The notes beneath the pieces were generated by a model. The model had not been told where the DNA came from. It ran no database searches and saw nothing but the letters and a program-made list of their open reading frames with translations. A DNA stretch of 64,000 nt from Chitinophagaceae bacterium. Its GTDB lineage: Bacteria; Bacteroidota; Bacteroidia; Chitinophagales; Chitinophagaceae. Shown here in pieces: positions 16,658 to 25,912 of the stretch. The translations under genes were made by a program, and so were the position numbers. Location: NCBI GenBank assembly GCA_016720565.1, contig JADKKJ010000001.1:1192849-1256848 (forward strand), read 5' to 3'. The number at the start of each line of letters is the position of its first letter. Position 1 is the first letter of the stretch.

Positions 16658-17734
16658 TTAAAAAGTAAATACGGAGAATAATAAAAACAATAATAAGAGA
16701 ATAGAGAACATGATCAGCGAAAAGAAACTGATCAGTAAAAACTTCAGTATGGTCTTGGCCCGCCGCTGGCCATAGAAATTCCGCATGGCCTTATATAAAT
16801 AGAAATACAGCAGCATAAAAAGCACAAACACTACTAAGTCAAGATCACGGCCAATAGCAGTTCCGATCTTACCTGCAGAAAATATAAGCAGGAAGACCAG
16901 GAAGGTGAATACATAAAGATGGATGGTAAATACCCCATGATCGGCATAGAAAAATTGTTTCCTTCGCAGATAGACCAGTTTCAGCAATAAAGCAAATACG
17001 GGCAGGGAGATGAACAGCAGATAGGGCAATTTATGCAGTATACTCTCTGTGAAATTATGCATTGCTCCATCAGGATCGGCCCTGAATTTATCGTTTAACT
17101 CTATTTCCCTTTTAACAAGTAGCCTTGCCATCCAGCCATCTCGTTTATTGGAGGGAAGCAGTTTTTGGGCAGAATCATATTCCCGAAAACTGTTGTAGTC
17201 TGATTTAGAAATTTTAAGAAGCCCGTTACTGGCATCATCCATTTTAGCAATGTCCATATTGGTAACCACCCGGCTGGTATCTTTCAGCCATAGCAGATTA
17301 TTTTTCACCTCGGTATCAGTACTATCCTTCTGAAGTTTCTGCTCCAGGTAAATGATGAGTTTCTCCCTTTTTTCCCTGCTGGCAGGTTCTGCAGGATTTG
17401 ACCTTTCCGATTCTTTTGCCTGGAAAAAACTAAAGAATAAAAGAAAGAACATGGCCGACGTGAACACATACATGCGTATTGGATGCAGGTAGGCCTTTCT
17501 TTTCCCCAGCATATATTGTTTGGAAAGAAAGCCAGGCTTGAAAATGAGGTGGTGGACGGTATGAAAGAAACTACTATCGAAATGCGTTATATCATAAAAA
17601 AAATGGGTGAACATATGCCAAAAGGTCTCTTTTGGCTCTACATTCTCCTGCCCGCAATGCTGGCAAAACCGGCCCTGAACAATGGTTCCGCAATTAAGGC
17701 AATCCTTCTCTTTTCTTTCAGGAATATGGGACAC
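16658..17734 (-). CDS. DUF3667-type zinc-ribbon membrane protein
   Basis: The 358 residues start with GTG at 17734 (MSHIPERKEK). A zinc ribbon CLNCG...CQHCG at 17-37 is followed by the family signature in which an amphipathic stretch HMFTHFFYDITHFDSSFF leads to FKPGF and YMLGKRKAYLHPIRMYVF. At least four TM helices follow (one near 95-110, the rest after 230). DUF3667 proteins are widespread in Bacteroidota and their role is unknown. The gene is first in an operon with mazG and the giant kinase and is divergent from the YD-repeat gene at 17807. Confidence 0.85.
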   Translation of the reverse strand: MSHIPERKEKDCLNCGTIVQGRFCQHCGQENVEPKETFWHMFTHFFYDITHFDSSFFHTVHHLIFKPGFLSKQYMLGKRKAYLHPIRMYVFTSAMFFLLFFSFFQAKESERSNPAEPASREKREKLIIYLEQKLQKDSTDTEVKNNLLWLKDTSRVVTNMDIAKMDDASNGLLKISKSDYNSFREYDSAQKLLPSNKRDGWMARLLVKREIELNDKFRADPDGAMHNFTESILHKLPYLLFISLPVFALLLKLVYLRRKQFFYADHGVFTIHLYVFTFLVFLLIFSAGKIGTAIGRDLDLVVFVLFMLLYFYLYKAMRNFYGQRRAKTILKFLLISFFSLIMFSILLLLFLLFSVFTF

Positions 17735-17806
17735 TATAATTTTTTCTTAAAAATAAGTAGAAAACAACTGAGCGGGGTAACTTTGATCCTGAAACAGCGC
17801 AATTCT

Positions 17807-18646
17807 ATGAAGATCCTTCACCTGGTCCTGGCCATCATTTTATTTTCCCCCTCCCGAGCCCAATATTATTTTAATGATATCCTGGGCACCCAGGAGACCA
17901 ACCGGCTCATGCGATCATTTAACGACAATAAGGTGAAAATGGTGAGCGCAACTGGCTTTGATGAGAATGGCGTAAGGGCCAATGATTTCTCCGAGGTACA
18001 GGAACTGCGGGAGAATGGCCGCGCCCTGAGATACAGTTCACGAAGCGGATCAAATTTTACCACTTATTATTCCAGGTTTGATGCAAATGGCAGGCTGGTC
18101 AGCGTTACCGATTCCTCTTCCGCCATCAGAACCCTTACCGAATACCAGTATGATGCACAGGGAAGGATACAGAAAGTAACGCATACAGTAAAAGACAGCG
18201 CCAATGATTTTAACCAGGTTGAATTGCATCAATGGATCTATGATGCATCCGGAAAGCCTGAAAAAATGTGGCGCACCATCAACAATTCAGATAGCATGGA
18301 GATCCGTATCAGTCCCGATGAACAGGGAAATCCCGGTGAGGAGAAATATTATAAAAAAGGGATCGAGAATGGTTCTGTACTATATTATTACGATGACAGG
18401 AACCGGCTTACCGATGTGGTGAGGTACAATACAAAATTCAGGAAGCTGCTTCCGGACCTGATGTTTGAATATGATGAAAAGGACCATGTGATCCAGAAGA
18501 TCACCACGGCCTCGAACCTCCATTTAAGCTACCTGATCTGGAGATATATATTTAACGAAGCAGGACTAAAGACCAAGGAGGCCCTGTTCAATGAACAGAA
18601 AAAACTGACTGGTAAGATAGAGTACAGCTATGTATTCGGCCAGTAA
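17807..18646 (+). CDS. Secreted YD-repeat protein
   Basis: The frame is open from 17483, but that part overlaps the DUF3667 gene on the other strand. The ATG at 17807 begins a signal peptide (MKILHLVLAIILFSPSRAQ), and a -7-like TAACTTTG (17778-17785) lies just upstream. The 279-residue product has a signal peptide with cleavage after SRA and several YD/RHS-like repeats: FDANGRLVSV, YDAQGRIQKV, YDDRNRLTDV, YDEKDHVIQKI. Such repeats form beta-strand shells that bind carbohydrate or protein. It is far too short for an RHS toxin shell, so it is probably a periplasmic or surface protein of unknown function. Confidence 0.75.
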   Translation: MKILHLVLAIILFSPSRAQYYFNDILGTQETNRLMRSFNDNKVKMVSATGFDENGVRANDFSEVQELRENGRALRYSSRSGSNFTTYYSRFDANGRLVSVTDSSSAIRTLTEYQYDAQGRIQKVTHTVKDSANDFNQVELHQWIYDASGKPEKMWRTINNSDSMEIRISPDEQGNPGEEKYYKKGIENGSVLYYYDDRNRLTDVVRYNTKFRKLLPDLMFEYDEKDHVIQKITTASNLHLSYLIWRYIFNEAGLKTKEALFNEQKKLTGKIEYSYVFGQ

Positions 18647-18658
18647 AGCTTCATATTG

Positions 18659-21346
18659 CTAAGAAGAGAGCGGTATTTCCACAAACACTTCGCAACCATT
18701 TCCCGGAGAAGAAATGATCTTTACCGATCCATCCAGCACATTAGCCCTGCGCCGGATATTTTCAAGTCCTATCCCGGATTTTTTAGAAGAGATCTTAAAC
18801 CCAACCCCATCATCCCTGATCACCATACTGATCTTATCTTCTTTTTTCTCCACCCTGATCCAAACATTTTTAGCCTTCGCATATTTCAGGATATTTGAGA
18901 ACTGTTCCTGCAGTATGCGGTAAAGCGAGAGTTGAACATCCTCTTTTATTTTTTTCCTGAAATGGGGTATATCCACACTAACATGGATCCGGGAATGCAA
19001 TTTCATGGAGGAGATCATATCAATGACCTTCTCTTTAAAATCGCTTTCCGAACCTATGGAAGGAGCCAGCTGGTGGGAGAGCCGTCTGAGTTCACTGATG
19101 GCCTCGCGGATGTATCCTTCCAGTTTTGTATGAATGGACCCAATTAATTCCTTATCCTCCAAACAGGTCTGGGCATAATCGATCGTAAGCAGGGAACCTA
19201 CCAGTAACTGTTGCACGTTATCATGCATTTCCATTCCTATCTCCCTTCTTTCCCTTTCCTGGGCATCTGTAACCGCTTTTTCAATATGTTTTTCCTCTTC
19301 CATGCGATCGGTAATATCCAGCACCGTGCCAATGGTCGCAAATTTCCCCCCATAATGGATCATAGAATTGCGGAGTTCCAGGTAAATGGTGGCACCGTCC
19401 TTTCTGATGAACCGGAAACTGAAAAGATTTGTATCAACTGATGAGTATTCATTCCATTTCTTTTCGGTGATCACCCCTTCCCTTCTCATATCTATGATCT
19501 GCCCGGTTATATCCATTTGGTTCAGCTCTTCAAGGGTATAGCCTGTTATTTTCTCCAGGCCCGGGTTGATATAACTGAACTTGCCATCCTGCAAAATGTA
19601 TACGCCGGCTATCGTTTGCTCTACCAGGCCCCGGAACTTATCCTCACTTTCTTTTAGTTGGTTCTCGGCCTCCTCACGTAATTGTTTCAACCGAATTTTA
19701 TCAAGCGCAAAGGCCAGGTTATGAGCCACCTCCAAAAGAAGTTTGATCTCCGTATCATTAAAGAAAAATGCCTCCGACATATACAGGGTATACAGGGAAG
19801 TAAGTTTATTATTAATGTTTACCGGAATAGAAATAGAGGAATGATAGTTCCTTTTCAGCGCTTCTTCCCGCCAGGGTTTCATACTGGGGTCGTTGTTTAT
19901 ATCATTACAGTACTGGTACTGTCCTGTCCTGATGGCACGCCCTGTGGGGCCCCGGCCGGCCGCGAGTTTATCGGTTCCTTTAATCTGCAAATTGGTCAGG
20001 TAACCTTCTTCATGTCCATACCAGCAAAATGGGATCACCTTTTCCAGGTCTTCCTTGTAGATACCGATCCAGGCCATTCGGAACAATCCTTTTTCAATTG
20101 CGATCCGGCAGGCATCTTTATAAAGTTCTTCTGCTGTCCTGGCCTTTAACATGCAACTATTGATCTCACTGATGAATTGATAAAGGCGGTTAAATTTTAA
20201 TACCTCTTTCTCTGCTTTTTTTCTTTCCAGGGAATTGCCAAGTATATCAGCAATAGAATTGATAAGTAAACGCTCTTCTTTAAGAAAAGGCCCTTCCTGC
20301 TCAACCGGGCGTTCCTCTCTATAAAATACCTCTATTTTCCCGGCAGGTTCATTATTAGATACAATGATCTTTTCCTGCTTCCAGCTGGTCTCTGTAAAAC
20401 CAGCAGAAGTAAATTCTTTTCCATGGAAAAATAGTCTTACACAGGTGATCTCAGGGTATTGGTATGAGGGGGGAATGACCTTCAGGCATTCATTAAAAAT
20501 ATCATCTATATTCTTTTCAGGATTATTTGCGATCTCCGAAATGCGGTAGAGACCGGCAAGTTCCTTTACTCTTTCTTTGATCTCCGCATTTTTCCGGATC
20601 AGCTCCAGTTCCACGTTCTTTCTCTCCGTTATATCGAGATAGGTACCTATCAATGCGGTACTGCCATTATACAAGGTGGTTAAACCATGTGCTTCTATCC
20701 AGATGATTCCGCCATCTTTTCTCAGCCCGCGTATTTCATATTTCACGTCCAGTTTTTCCCCATTTTCGCGTAATGATCTATTATGTATAAAAATGGGAAA
20801 GTCCTCCGGCAGGATCAATTGCTCAATATTCATTTTGCCGATAAGCTCATTTGCTTCATACCCGAACATCTGCGCATAACGGGGATTTACATAAACCAAT
20901 TTATTGTTTTGCAGGATGTGCACCCCTACCCCCGTCTGTTCTACAAGGTTGCGGAATTTTAGTTCGGCCTCCTTCATTTTGGTGATCACCTCTGTCAGCA
21001 TGATCACCCCGCCGATCTCTCCATTTTCTTTTCTCCAGGGATGCATCTCCCATTTTAACCAGGTGATCTGCCCGTCTTTTCTTACAAAAGAATCTTCGTC
21101 ATTTCGTTGAGAAGTGCCGGCAAGGCATTGCTGATGGATCTTTTTCCATCGTTCGGGAATTTCCGGAAATATTTCATAATGCGAACGGCCTATGATATTC
21201 TGATCACCTAACTCATAATCCTGCATCCACCTTTTACTTACTAAGAGGTAACGGAGGTCTGTGTCAAGCATAGCTATGGCAGCCGGACTGTTCTCAATAA
21301 AAAGCTGGAGAATATCACCTTTATCCTGGGAAAGGTGGGGCTTCAT
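18659..21346 (-). CDS. PAS/GAF hybrid sensor histidine kinase (HisKA_3, NarX/LiaS-like)
   Basis: The 895 residues have no TM helix. I read PAS (about 10-125), PAS (128-245), GAF (265-390), GAF (395-560) and PAS (565-690) domains. The dimerisation box is EMHDNVQQLLVGSLLTIDY with the His near 705, and HATPase_c ends the protein (DDGVGFK, SGIGLENIRRR). The HisKA_3 class usually pairs with a LuxR/NarL-type regulator, but none is nearby, so its partner must be elsewhere. The GAF and PAS domains suggest sensing of ligand, redox or light. The start is ATG at 21346. Confidence 0.92.
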   Translation of the reverse strand: MKPHLSQDKGDILQLFIENSPAAIAMLDTDLRYLLVSKRWMQDYELGDQNIIGRSHYEIFPEIPERWKKIHQQCLAGTSQRNDEDSFVRKDGQITWLKWEMHPWRKENGEIGGVIMLTEVITKMKEAELKFRNLVEQTGVGVHILQNNKLVYVNPRYAQMFGYEANELIGKMNIEQLILPEDFPIFIHNRSLRENGEKLDVKYEIRGLRKDGGIIWIEAHGLTTLYNGSTALIGTYLDITERKNVELELIRKNAEIKERVKELAGLYRISEIANNPEKNIDDIFNECLKVIPPSYQYPEITCVRLFFHGKEFTSAGFTETSWKQEKIIVSNNEPAGKIEVFYREERPVEQEGPFLKEERLLINSIADILGNSLERKKAEKEVLKFNRLYQFISEINSCMLKARTAEELYKDACRIAIEKGLFRMAWIGIYKEDLEKVIPFCWYGHEEGYLTNLQIKGTDKLAAGRGPTGRAIRTGQYQYCNDINNDPSMKPWREEALKRNYHSSISIPVNINNKLTSLYTLYMSEAFFFNDTEIKLLLEVAHNLAFALDKIRLKQLREEAENQLKESEDKFRGLVEQTIAGVYILQDGKFSYINPGLEKITGYTLEELNQMDITGQIIDMRREGVITEKKWNEYSSVDTNLFSFRFIRKDGATIYLELRNSMIHYGGKFATIGTVLDITDRMEEEKHIEKAVTDAQERERREIGMEMHDNVQQLLVGSLLTIDYAQTCLEDKELIGSIHTKLEGYIREAISELRRLSHQLAPSIGSESDFKEKVIDMISSMKLHSRIHVSVDIPHFRKKIKEDVQLSLYRILQEQFSNILKYAKAKNVWIRVEKKEDKISMVIRDDGVGFKISSKKSGIGLENIRRRANVLDGSVKIISSPGNGCEVFVEIPLSS

Positions 21347-21596
21347 TAGATTTGTTATTTACTTCCCGGGTTTTCAGGTCGAAAAAGGGAGAATAACCCG
21401 GCAATGAATTTAAACAGGTGGTTTGCAGAAGATACATCTTTGGATATATCTTCTGCAAAATTAATATATGGCGAACAGTTAATCAGGCAACCTGCCCCAA
21501 AAGTCCAATTATTCTACATTTTAACTGGCAACATGGAGGTAAACATTTCTAATCCAATAGAATAGAAATAAGTAGTATGGCCTGTTTCCATTTTAA

Positions 21597-21627
21597 AAAT
21601 AAAAAACCCTGCAAAGATCTTGCAGGG
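21597..21627 (-). terminator. Terminator downstream of tRNA-Leu(GAG)
   Basis: A perfect 8 bp stem (CCCTGCAA / TTGCAGGG) with six T on the minus strand, 7 nt past the tRNA 3' end. Confidence 0.9.
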
Positions 21628-21633
21628 TTAAAG

Positions 21634-21717
21634 TGCCCAAGACTGGATTCGAACCAGCACACCCTTTCGGGCGCTACCACCTCAAAGTAGTGCGTCTACC
21701 AATTTCGCCACCTGGGC
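21634..21717 (-). tRNA. tRNA-Leu, anticodon GAG
   Basis: The minus strand folds as a class II tRNA: acceptor GCCCAGG with CTTGGGC (one G-U pair), D loop with ATTGGTAGA, anticodon stem CTACT/GGTAG with loop TTGAGGT (anticodon GAG), a long variable arm and T loop GGTTCGAATCC. CCA is not encoded. Confidence 0.95.
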
Positions 21718-21775
21718 ATTTGAAATACAATTAATCATTACTGATCATTAATTATTAGGGATGCAAATGTAAATA

Positions 21776-22927
21776 TTATTTCTTTAGCACGATCCTAAAA
21801 GTGGTGCCTTTCCCATGCTCGGAATGTTTTACAAAGATCTCACCGCGGTGATAGGTTTCAATGATCCTGCGGGAAAGACTTAGTCCCAATCCCCAGCCTC
21901 TTTTTTTCGTAGTGAACCCTGGTTTGAATACCCTGGCCGCATTGGCTTTACTGATTCCTTTTCCCGTATCGGTCACATCAATATAAACCTTCTCAGGGTC
22001 CTGGTGAATATCCACCGTTATGGAACCTTTTCCCTCCATAGCATCCAACGCATTTTTCAGAAGGTTCTCGATCACCCAGTCAAATAAAGGCGGGGATATC
22101 CTTGCGATGATCATATTGTCATTATGGGTATCCATCAGGAACTGGATCTTTCCCGTGGCCCTTTTCTTCATGTAATCCACCATATGTCGGATCTGCTGCA
22201 CCAGGTCGGTTTCCTCCAACTGCGGACGGCTGCCGATCTTTCCAAAACGATCAGATACCAGCCTTAAACGACTCACATCTTTTTCCAGTTCCTGCAGGAT
22301 CTGGGGATCCATCTGTTTTTCTTTCAGCATTTCCACCCAGCCCTCCAAAGAGGATACCGGGGTGCCTAACTGGTGCGCGGTTTCCTTGGCCATACCGGCC
22401 CAAACCTGGTTCTGGCTGGAACGATAACTCCCTCTTAAAGAAAGGAAGATAATAAGGATGAACAGGGCAACGATCAGCAGCTGGATCAATGGATAATATC
22501 TCACTTCATCCAATAGTTGTGAGTTTCCATAATAATAACGGTTACGTATGGTGGAATCGCGGGGATCCTGCCATTCAAAAGGGGCATGCTTCCCCTTGAA
22601 TTCAGCCAGTTTGGCCTCCAGGTATTTTTTATCCAGCGATTTGACCGAATCCAGGTTCACCGATTGAGTGATCTTGTCATTCTCATCCGTTTCAATAATG
22701 GGAATGGTCTTATTGTCGGTAATGATACGTGTGGCAAAACCTATATCGGGGGTGAGACTATCAGGCGAACTGATGAATTTTCCCGCCAGCAACCATTGCT
22801 CTACGCGGATCTTTTCATCGCTTTCAATTTTCCTTGCCAGGTACTGGGAATAAATGATGGTACCGCTAACGATGAATATCGCCACAATGGCCAGGAAGGT
22901 CCGCAGGTTTAAATATTGCCTGATCAT
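21776..22927 (-). CDS. Membrane histidine kinase with HQLGTP H-box
   Basis: The 383 residues start with a TM helix (about 8-26). A periplasmic region follows to about 145, then a second TM helix (about 147-165). The phospho-acceptor region reads AKETAHQLGTPVSSLEGW, with HQ in place of the common HE, followed by HATPase features NLLKNALDAMEG, DTGKGI and GWGLGLSLSRRI. This is a recurrent Bacteroidota subfamily of unknown signal. No regulator gene is adjacent. It is divergent from the glycosyltransferase at 22986. Confidence 0.9.
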   Translation of the reverse strand: MIRQYLNLRTFLAIVAIFIVSGTIIYSQYLARKIESDEKIRVEQWLLAGKFISSPDSLTPDIGFATRIITDNKTIPIIETDENDKITQSVNLDSVKSLDKKYLEAKLAEFKGKHAPFEWQDPRDSTIRNRYYYGNSQLLDEVRYYPLIQLLIVALFILIIFLSLRGSYRSSQNQVWAGMAKETAHQLGTPVSSLEGWVEMLKEKQMDPQILQELEKDVSRLRLVSDRFGKIGSRPQLEETDLVQQIRHMVDYMKKRATGKIQFLMDTHNDNMIIARISPPLFDWVIENLLKNALDAMEGKGSITVDIHQDPEKVYIDVTDTGKGISKANAARVFKPGFTTKKRGWGLGLSLSRRIIETYHRGEIFVKHSEHGKGTTFRIVLKK

Positions 22928-22985
22928 GAAGGTAAATATCGTGATTATTAGAGTTACCTTATTTTTGGCCCAATAAATTCTTCTC

Positions 22986-24017
22986 TTGGATCATCTCCCT
23001 CTTGTATCTGTTGTTATACTGAACTGGAATGGCCGGAAATTCCTGGAACAGTTCCTGCCTTTCCTGCTGGCTACTTCCTATGGAAAAATGGAGATCGTGA
23101 TAGCCGATAATGCTTCTGCAGATGATTCTGTTTCCTTTCTTAAAGAACAGTATCCTCAAATACGATTGATCATCCTCGATAAGAACTATGGCTTCGCTAA
23201 AGGATATAACGAAGCGCTGAAGCAGGTGGAATCCGATTATTATGTATTGCTGAATTCCGACGTGGAAGTGACCAGTGGATGGCTGGAGCCCATGGTAAAT
23301 TTGCTGGAAACGAATAAAAATATTGCCGCCTGCCAGCCCAAATTATTATGGCAAAAAGACAAGCGATTCTTTGAATATGCCGGGGGCGCCGGAGGATGGA
23401 TGGACAGCATGGGTTATCCTTTTGTGAGAGGAAGGGTATTTAATATCTGTGAAGAAGATAAAGGCCAGTATGATGATAGCTGCCCGGTATTCTGGGCCAC
23501 AGGGGCCGCCCTGTTCATCCGCGCCCGTGTATTCCATGAAATGGAAGGATTTGATGAATTCTTTTTTGCCCACCAGGAAGAGATCGATCTCTGCTGGAGG
23601 ATGCAGCTGGCCGGCTATGAGATCTATGCCTGCCCTAAAGCTATTGTTTACCATGTGGGCGGGGGCACCCTACCTCAGGGAGATTCATTAAAGACCTTCC
23701 TGAATTTTCGAAATAACCGGATCATGTTATCCAAGAACCTTCCACTGGTAAAAAGACTATGGGTAATGCCCTTAAGGCTGGGCCTGGATATAATCTCAGC
23801 ATTCAAAGCCTTGTTTGGTGGCGACCCGGGATATTTTAAGGCAGTGATAAAAGCCGAATGGGCTTTTGTGAAATGGTGGTTAGTTGATCGGTCGCGCAGT
23901 AAATTGCCTGCTAACCGGGGTAAAAAACTAAAAGGCTATTACCATGGAAATATAGCCTGGCAGCATTTTGCACTTAAAAAACGCAGCTTCAGTGAAATTG
24001 TGGGTAAAACGAGCTGA
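22986..24017 (+). CDS. Family 2 glycosyltransferase
   Basis: The 343 residues use a TTG start at 22986 (MDHLPLVSVVILNWNG); no ATG is available between the stop and the conserved beginning. A -7-like TATTTTTG (22960-22967) lies only 18 nt upstream, so the leader is short. The GT-A fold has VVILNWNGRKFL, IADNASADDSV, LNSDVEV (DxD-like) and FFAHQEEIDLCWRM. It resembles rhamnosyl/WcaA-type transferases that build surface polysaccharide from nucleotide sugars. No TM segment is apparent. It is a single gene, not a cluster. Confidence 0.92.
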   Translation: MDHLPLVSVVILNWNGRKFLEQFLPFLLATSYGKMEIVIADNASADDSVSFLKEQYPQIRLIILDKNYGFAKGYNEALKQVESDYYVLLNSDVEVTSGWLEPMVNLLETNKNIAACQPKLLWQKDKRFFEYAGGAGGWMDSMGYPFVRGRVFNICEEDKGQYDDSCPVFWATGAALFIRARVFHEMEGFDEFFFAHQEEIDLCWRMQLAGYEIYACPKAIVYHVGGGTLPQGDSLKTFLNFRNNRIMLSKNLPLVKRLWVMPLRLGLDIISAFKALFGGDPGYFKAVIKAEWAFVKWWLVDRSRSKLPANRGKKLKGYYHGNIAWQHFALKKRSFSEIVGKTS

Positions 24018-24061
24018 TTTTTTTGCCTGAACCCTTATTTTTGCAACACAAATTTTTTCGT

Positions 24062-24280
24062 ATGACCAATCAGCAGGAATACCATCAGGATCTAAAAAAG
24101 GTACAGGACAGCGATTTCACACATAACTGGGTATCCTCTTCCGCTTTTCTTTTTTATCTGCAGGTAGCCTGCCTGGTATGCTTCATCCTTGGTGGATGCT
24201 TCATGCTGTATACCAAGCGATATGAAAAGATCCAGGCACCTGTGCAGGAAAGCACGCTTTATACCCCCAAGTACAAATAA
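24062..24280 (+). CDS. Small membrane protein, unknown function
   Basis: The frame is open from 24023, but the ATG at 24062 (MTNQQEYHQDLKKV) is the natural start, giving 72 residues. A single TM helix is at about 33-53. A TATTTTTG -7-like element (24036-24043) lies 18 nt upstream. The protein follows the glycosyltransferase by 44 nt. I do not recognise a family. A short N-terminal cytosolic part and a C-terminal tail TPKYK are all that can be described. Confidence 0.6.
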   Translation: MTNQQEYHQDLKKVQDSDFTHNWVSSSAFLFYLQVACLVCFILGGCFMLYTKRYEKIQAPVQESTLYTPKYK

Positions 24281-24317
24281 TCTTGGCTTTTTTCTTTTTT
24301 AAAAAGGGCGCAACCCT

Positions 24318-24325
24318 TATTTTTG
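24318..24325 (+). promoter_or_regulatory. -7 element of the tRNA-Gly/tRNA-Leu unit
   Basis: TATTTTTG (24318-24325) lies 46 nt before tRNA-Gly. The -33 TTTG is not perfect (TTTT at 19 nt spacing), so the call rests mainly on the -7 motif, which is the same as at the tRNA-Lys promoter. Confidence 0.5.
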
Positions 24326-24371
24326 CGTCCCTTTAGCTCTTTTAAAACAATGGGATAATCTCCCAAAACAG

Positions 24372-24444
<73 letters not shown>

Positions 24445-24449
24445 CAAAG

Positions 24450-24481
24450 ATCCTCTCTTGAACAAGAGGGGATTTTTTTTT
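24450..24481 (+). terminator. Terminator between tRNA-Gly and tRNA-Leu
   Basis: An 11 bp stem with one G-U pair and a run of nine T follows the tRNA by a few bases. Confidence 0.85.
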
Positions 24482-24503
24482 CAACCAATGGTGGGAAAAG
24501 GAT

Positions 24504-24589
24504 GCCCTGGTGGTGAAATTGGTAGACACGCCGGACTTAAAATCCTGTGATCCGCAAGGGTCGTGCCGGTTCAACTCCGGCCCAGGGCA
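24504..24589 (+). tRNA. tRNA-Leu, anticodon TAA
   Basis: Class II cloverleaf: acceptor GCCCTGG/CCAGGGC, D loop ATTGGTAGACA, anticodon loop CTTAAAA and a long variable arm (TGTGATCCGCAAGGGTCG), with T arm GCCGGTTCAACTCCGGC. The anticodon stem has one unpaired C-T position. Confidence 0.93.
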
Positions 24590-24590
24590 C

Positions 24591-24619
24591 AAAAAGCCTC
24601 TCAGAAGAGAGGCTTTTTT
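24591..24619 (+). terminator. Terminator downstream of tRNA-Leu(TAA), possibly bidirectional
   Basis: A perfect stem (AAAAAGCCTCTC / GAGAGGCTTTTT) with AGAA loop. Its A and T tails could end both the tRNA and the convergent aminotransferase transcript. Confidence 0.9.
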
Positions 24620-24642
24620 ATTATCGTTTAAATGAGAAATTT

Positions 24643-25905
24643 TCAGGAAGCCAGTTTTTTTATCGCCTCCACAAACCGGTCTAATTCTTCCGTAGTAGTA
24701 TACACATTCGGGCAGATCCGGCAACCCTGTACATTGGCATAGTCGATGGCTACGGTGAACACCTTATGTTCATCCATTAATCTTTTTGCAAGATCGGCTG
24801 GTTTTATGCCAGTGATGCCCACATTGGCTATACCGCAGGATCTTCCTTCCAACAGGGGTGTATTGATCACCACGCGGGGAATGTCTTTCACGCGACTGGT
24901 CCAGTATTGCTGCAGGTACTGCATGCGTTTCTCTTTACGCTCTGCCCCGATCATGTTAAAATAATCGATAGAGTCCTCAATGGCAAGATCGGTAGCACAG
25001 GGATGTGTGCCCGTATGATTTAACCGCGCGATATTATTTTTATCCGTGGTCCAGTCGGCAAACACCGGCCAGGGTTTTGAGATCTTATTCTTATTTACAT
25101 AAAGAAATCCTGCACCCAGCGGAACACTCATCCATTTATGTAATGAAGTGCCATAATAATCACAATGCAGGTCGCTGATCTTATAGCGGAAATGCGCGAA
25201 GGCATGCGCCCCGTCTACCATCACTTCCACCCCTTTGGCATGGGCCATGTCGCAGATCTTACGAATGGGCAGAATATGACCAGTGATATTGATGATATGG
25301 CAGACCATGAGCAGTTTTGTTTTTGCCGTGATCGCTTTTTCATACAGGGAAACAATCTCTTCATCGGAAGCAGGATGATTGGGCACAGAAACTTTCACCA
25401 GTTTCACACCATAACGGTCAGAGACCTGTTTGAACATATCCTGCATGGATCCATAATCCTGCTCAGCAAATACCGCCTCATCCTCTTTCTGCCAGTCCAT
25501 ACCCCCGATCACCAGGTCCAGTGACTCAGTAGAATTCCGGGTGATCACCAATTCTCCCGGTTCGCATCCGGCAATGGCCGCCAGTTTATCTGCCATTCTT
25601 TTTTTATTATCCCATTGCACGGTGCGCATATAATAGGAACCCTGGTAATTCACATCGCGGATATGCTGCAGGTATTTTTCCAGTATTGGTTGGGGAAGAA
25701 AATTATAGTACCCATTCTCCAGGTTGATATAATCTGGTTTTAATAAATAGTCTTTTCGGATGGCCTCCCAGAAATCATTATCGGCCGCCAATTCCGCTGC
25801 ACTAACTCCCTTCTTTGAATGAAAGATCCCGGCCAGGGCATCCATTCCAAATTGGGTTCCGATACCTGTAAGGGCCACTGATTTCAGGAAGGATCTCTTA
25901 TTCAT
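24643..25905 (-). CDS. Class V aminotransferase/cysteine-desulfurase-like protein, secreted type
   Basis: The 420 residues start with ATG at 25905. The N-terminus MNKRSFLKSVALTGIGTQFG has a KRSFLK motif resembling Tat signals of the single-Arg type, so export is possible but not certain. The PLP enzyme signature follows: TRNSTESLDLVI, DGAHAFAHF and the PLP-Lys in YGTSLHKWMSVP. This is the isopenicillin-N-epimerase-like subgroup of fold-type I. The substrate cannot be told. It is 7 nt after the AlkB-type gene and probably co-transcribed. Confidence 0.87.
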   Translation of the reverse strand: MNKRSFLKSVALTGIGTQFGMDALAGIFHSKKGVSAAELAADNDFWEAIRKDYLLKPDYINLENGYYNFLPQPILEKYLQHIRDVNYQGSYYMRTVQWDNKKRMADKLAAIAGCEPGELVITRNSTESLDLVIGGMDWQKEDEAVFAEQDYGSMQDMFKQVSDRYGVKLVKVSVPNHPASDEEIVSLYEKAITAKTKLLMVCHIINITGHILPIRKICDMAHAKGVEVMVDGAHAFAHFRYKISDLHCDYYGTSLHKWMSVPLGAGFLYVNKNKISKPWPVFADWTTDKNNIARLNHTGTHPCATDLAIEDSIDYFNMIGAERKEKRMQYLQQYWTSRVKDIPRVVINTPLLEGRSCGIANVGITGIKPADLAKRLMDEHKVFTVAIDYANVQGCRICPNVYTTTEELDRFVEAIKKLAS

Positions 25906-25912
25906 ATTGTAT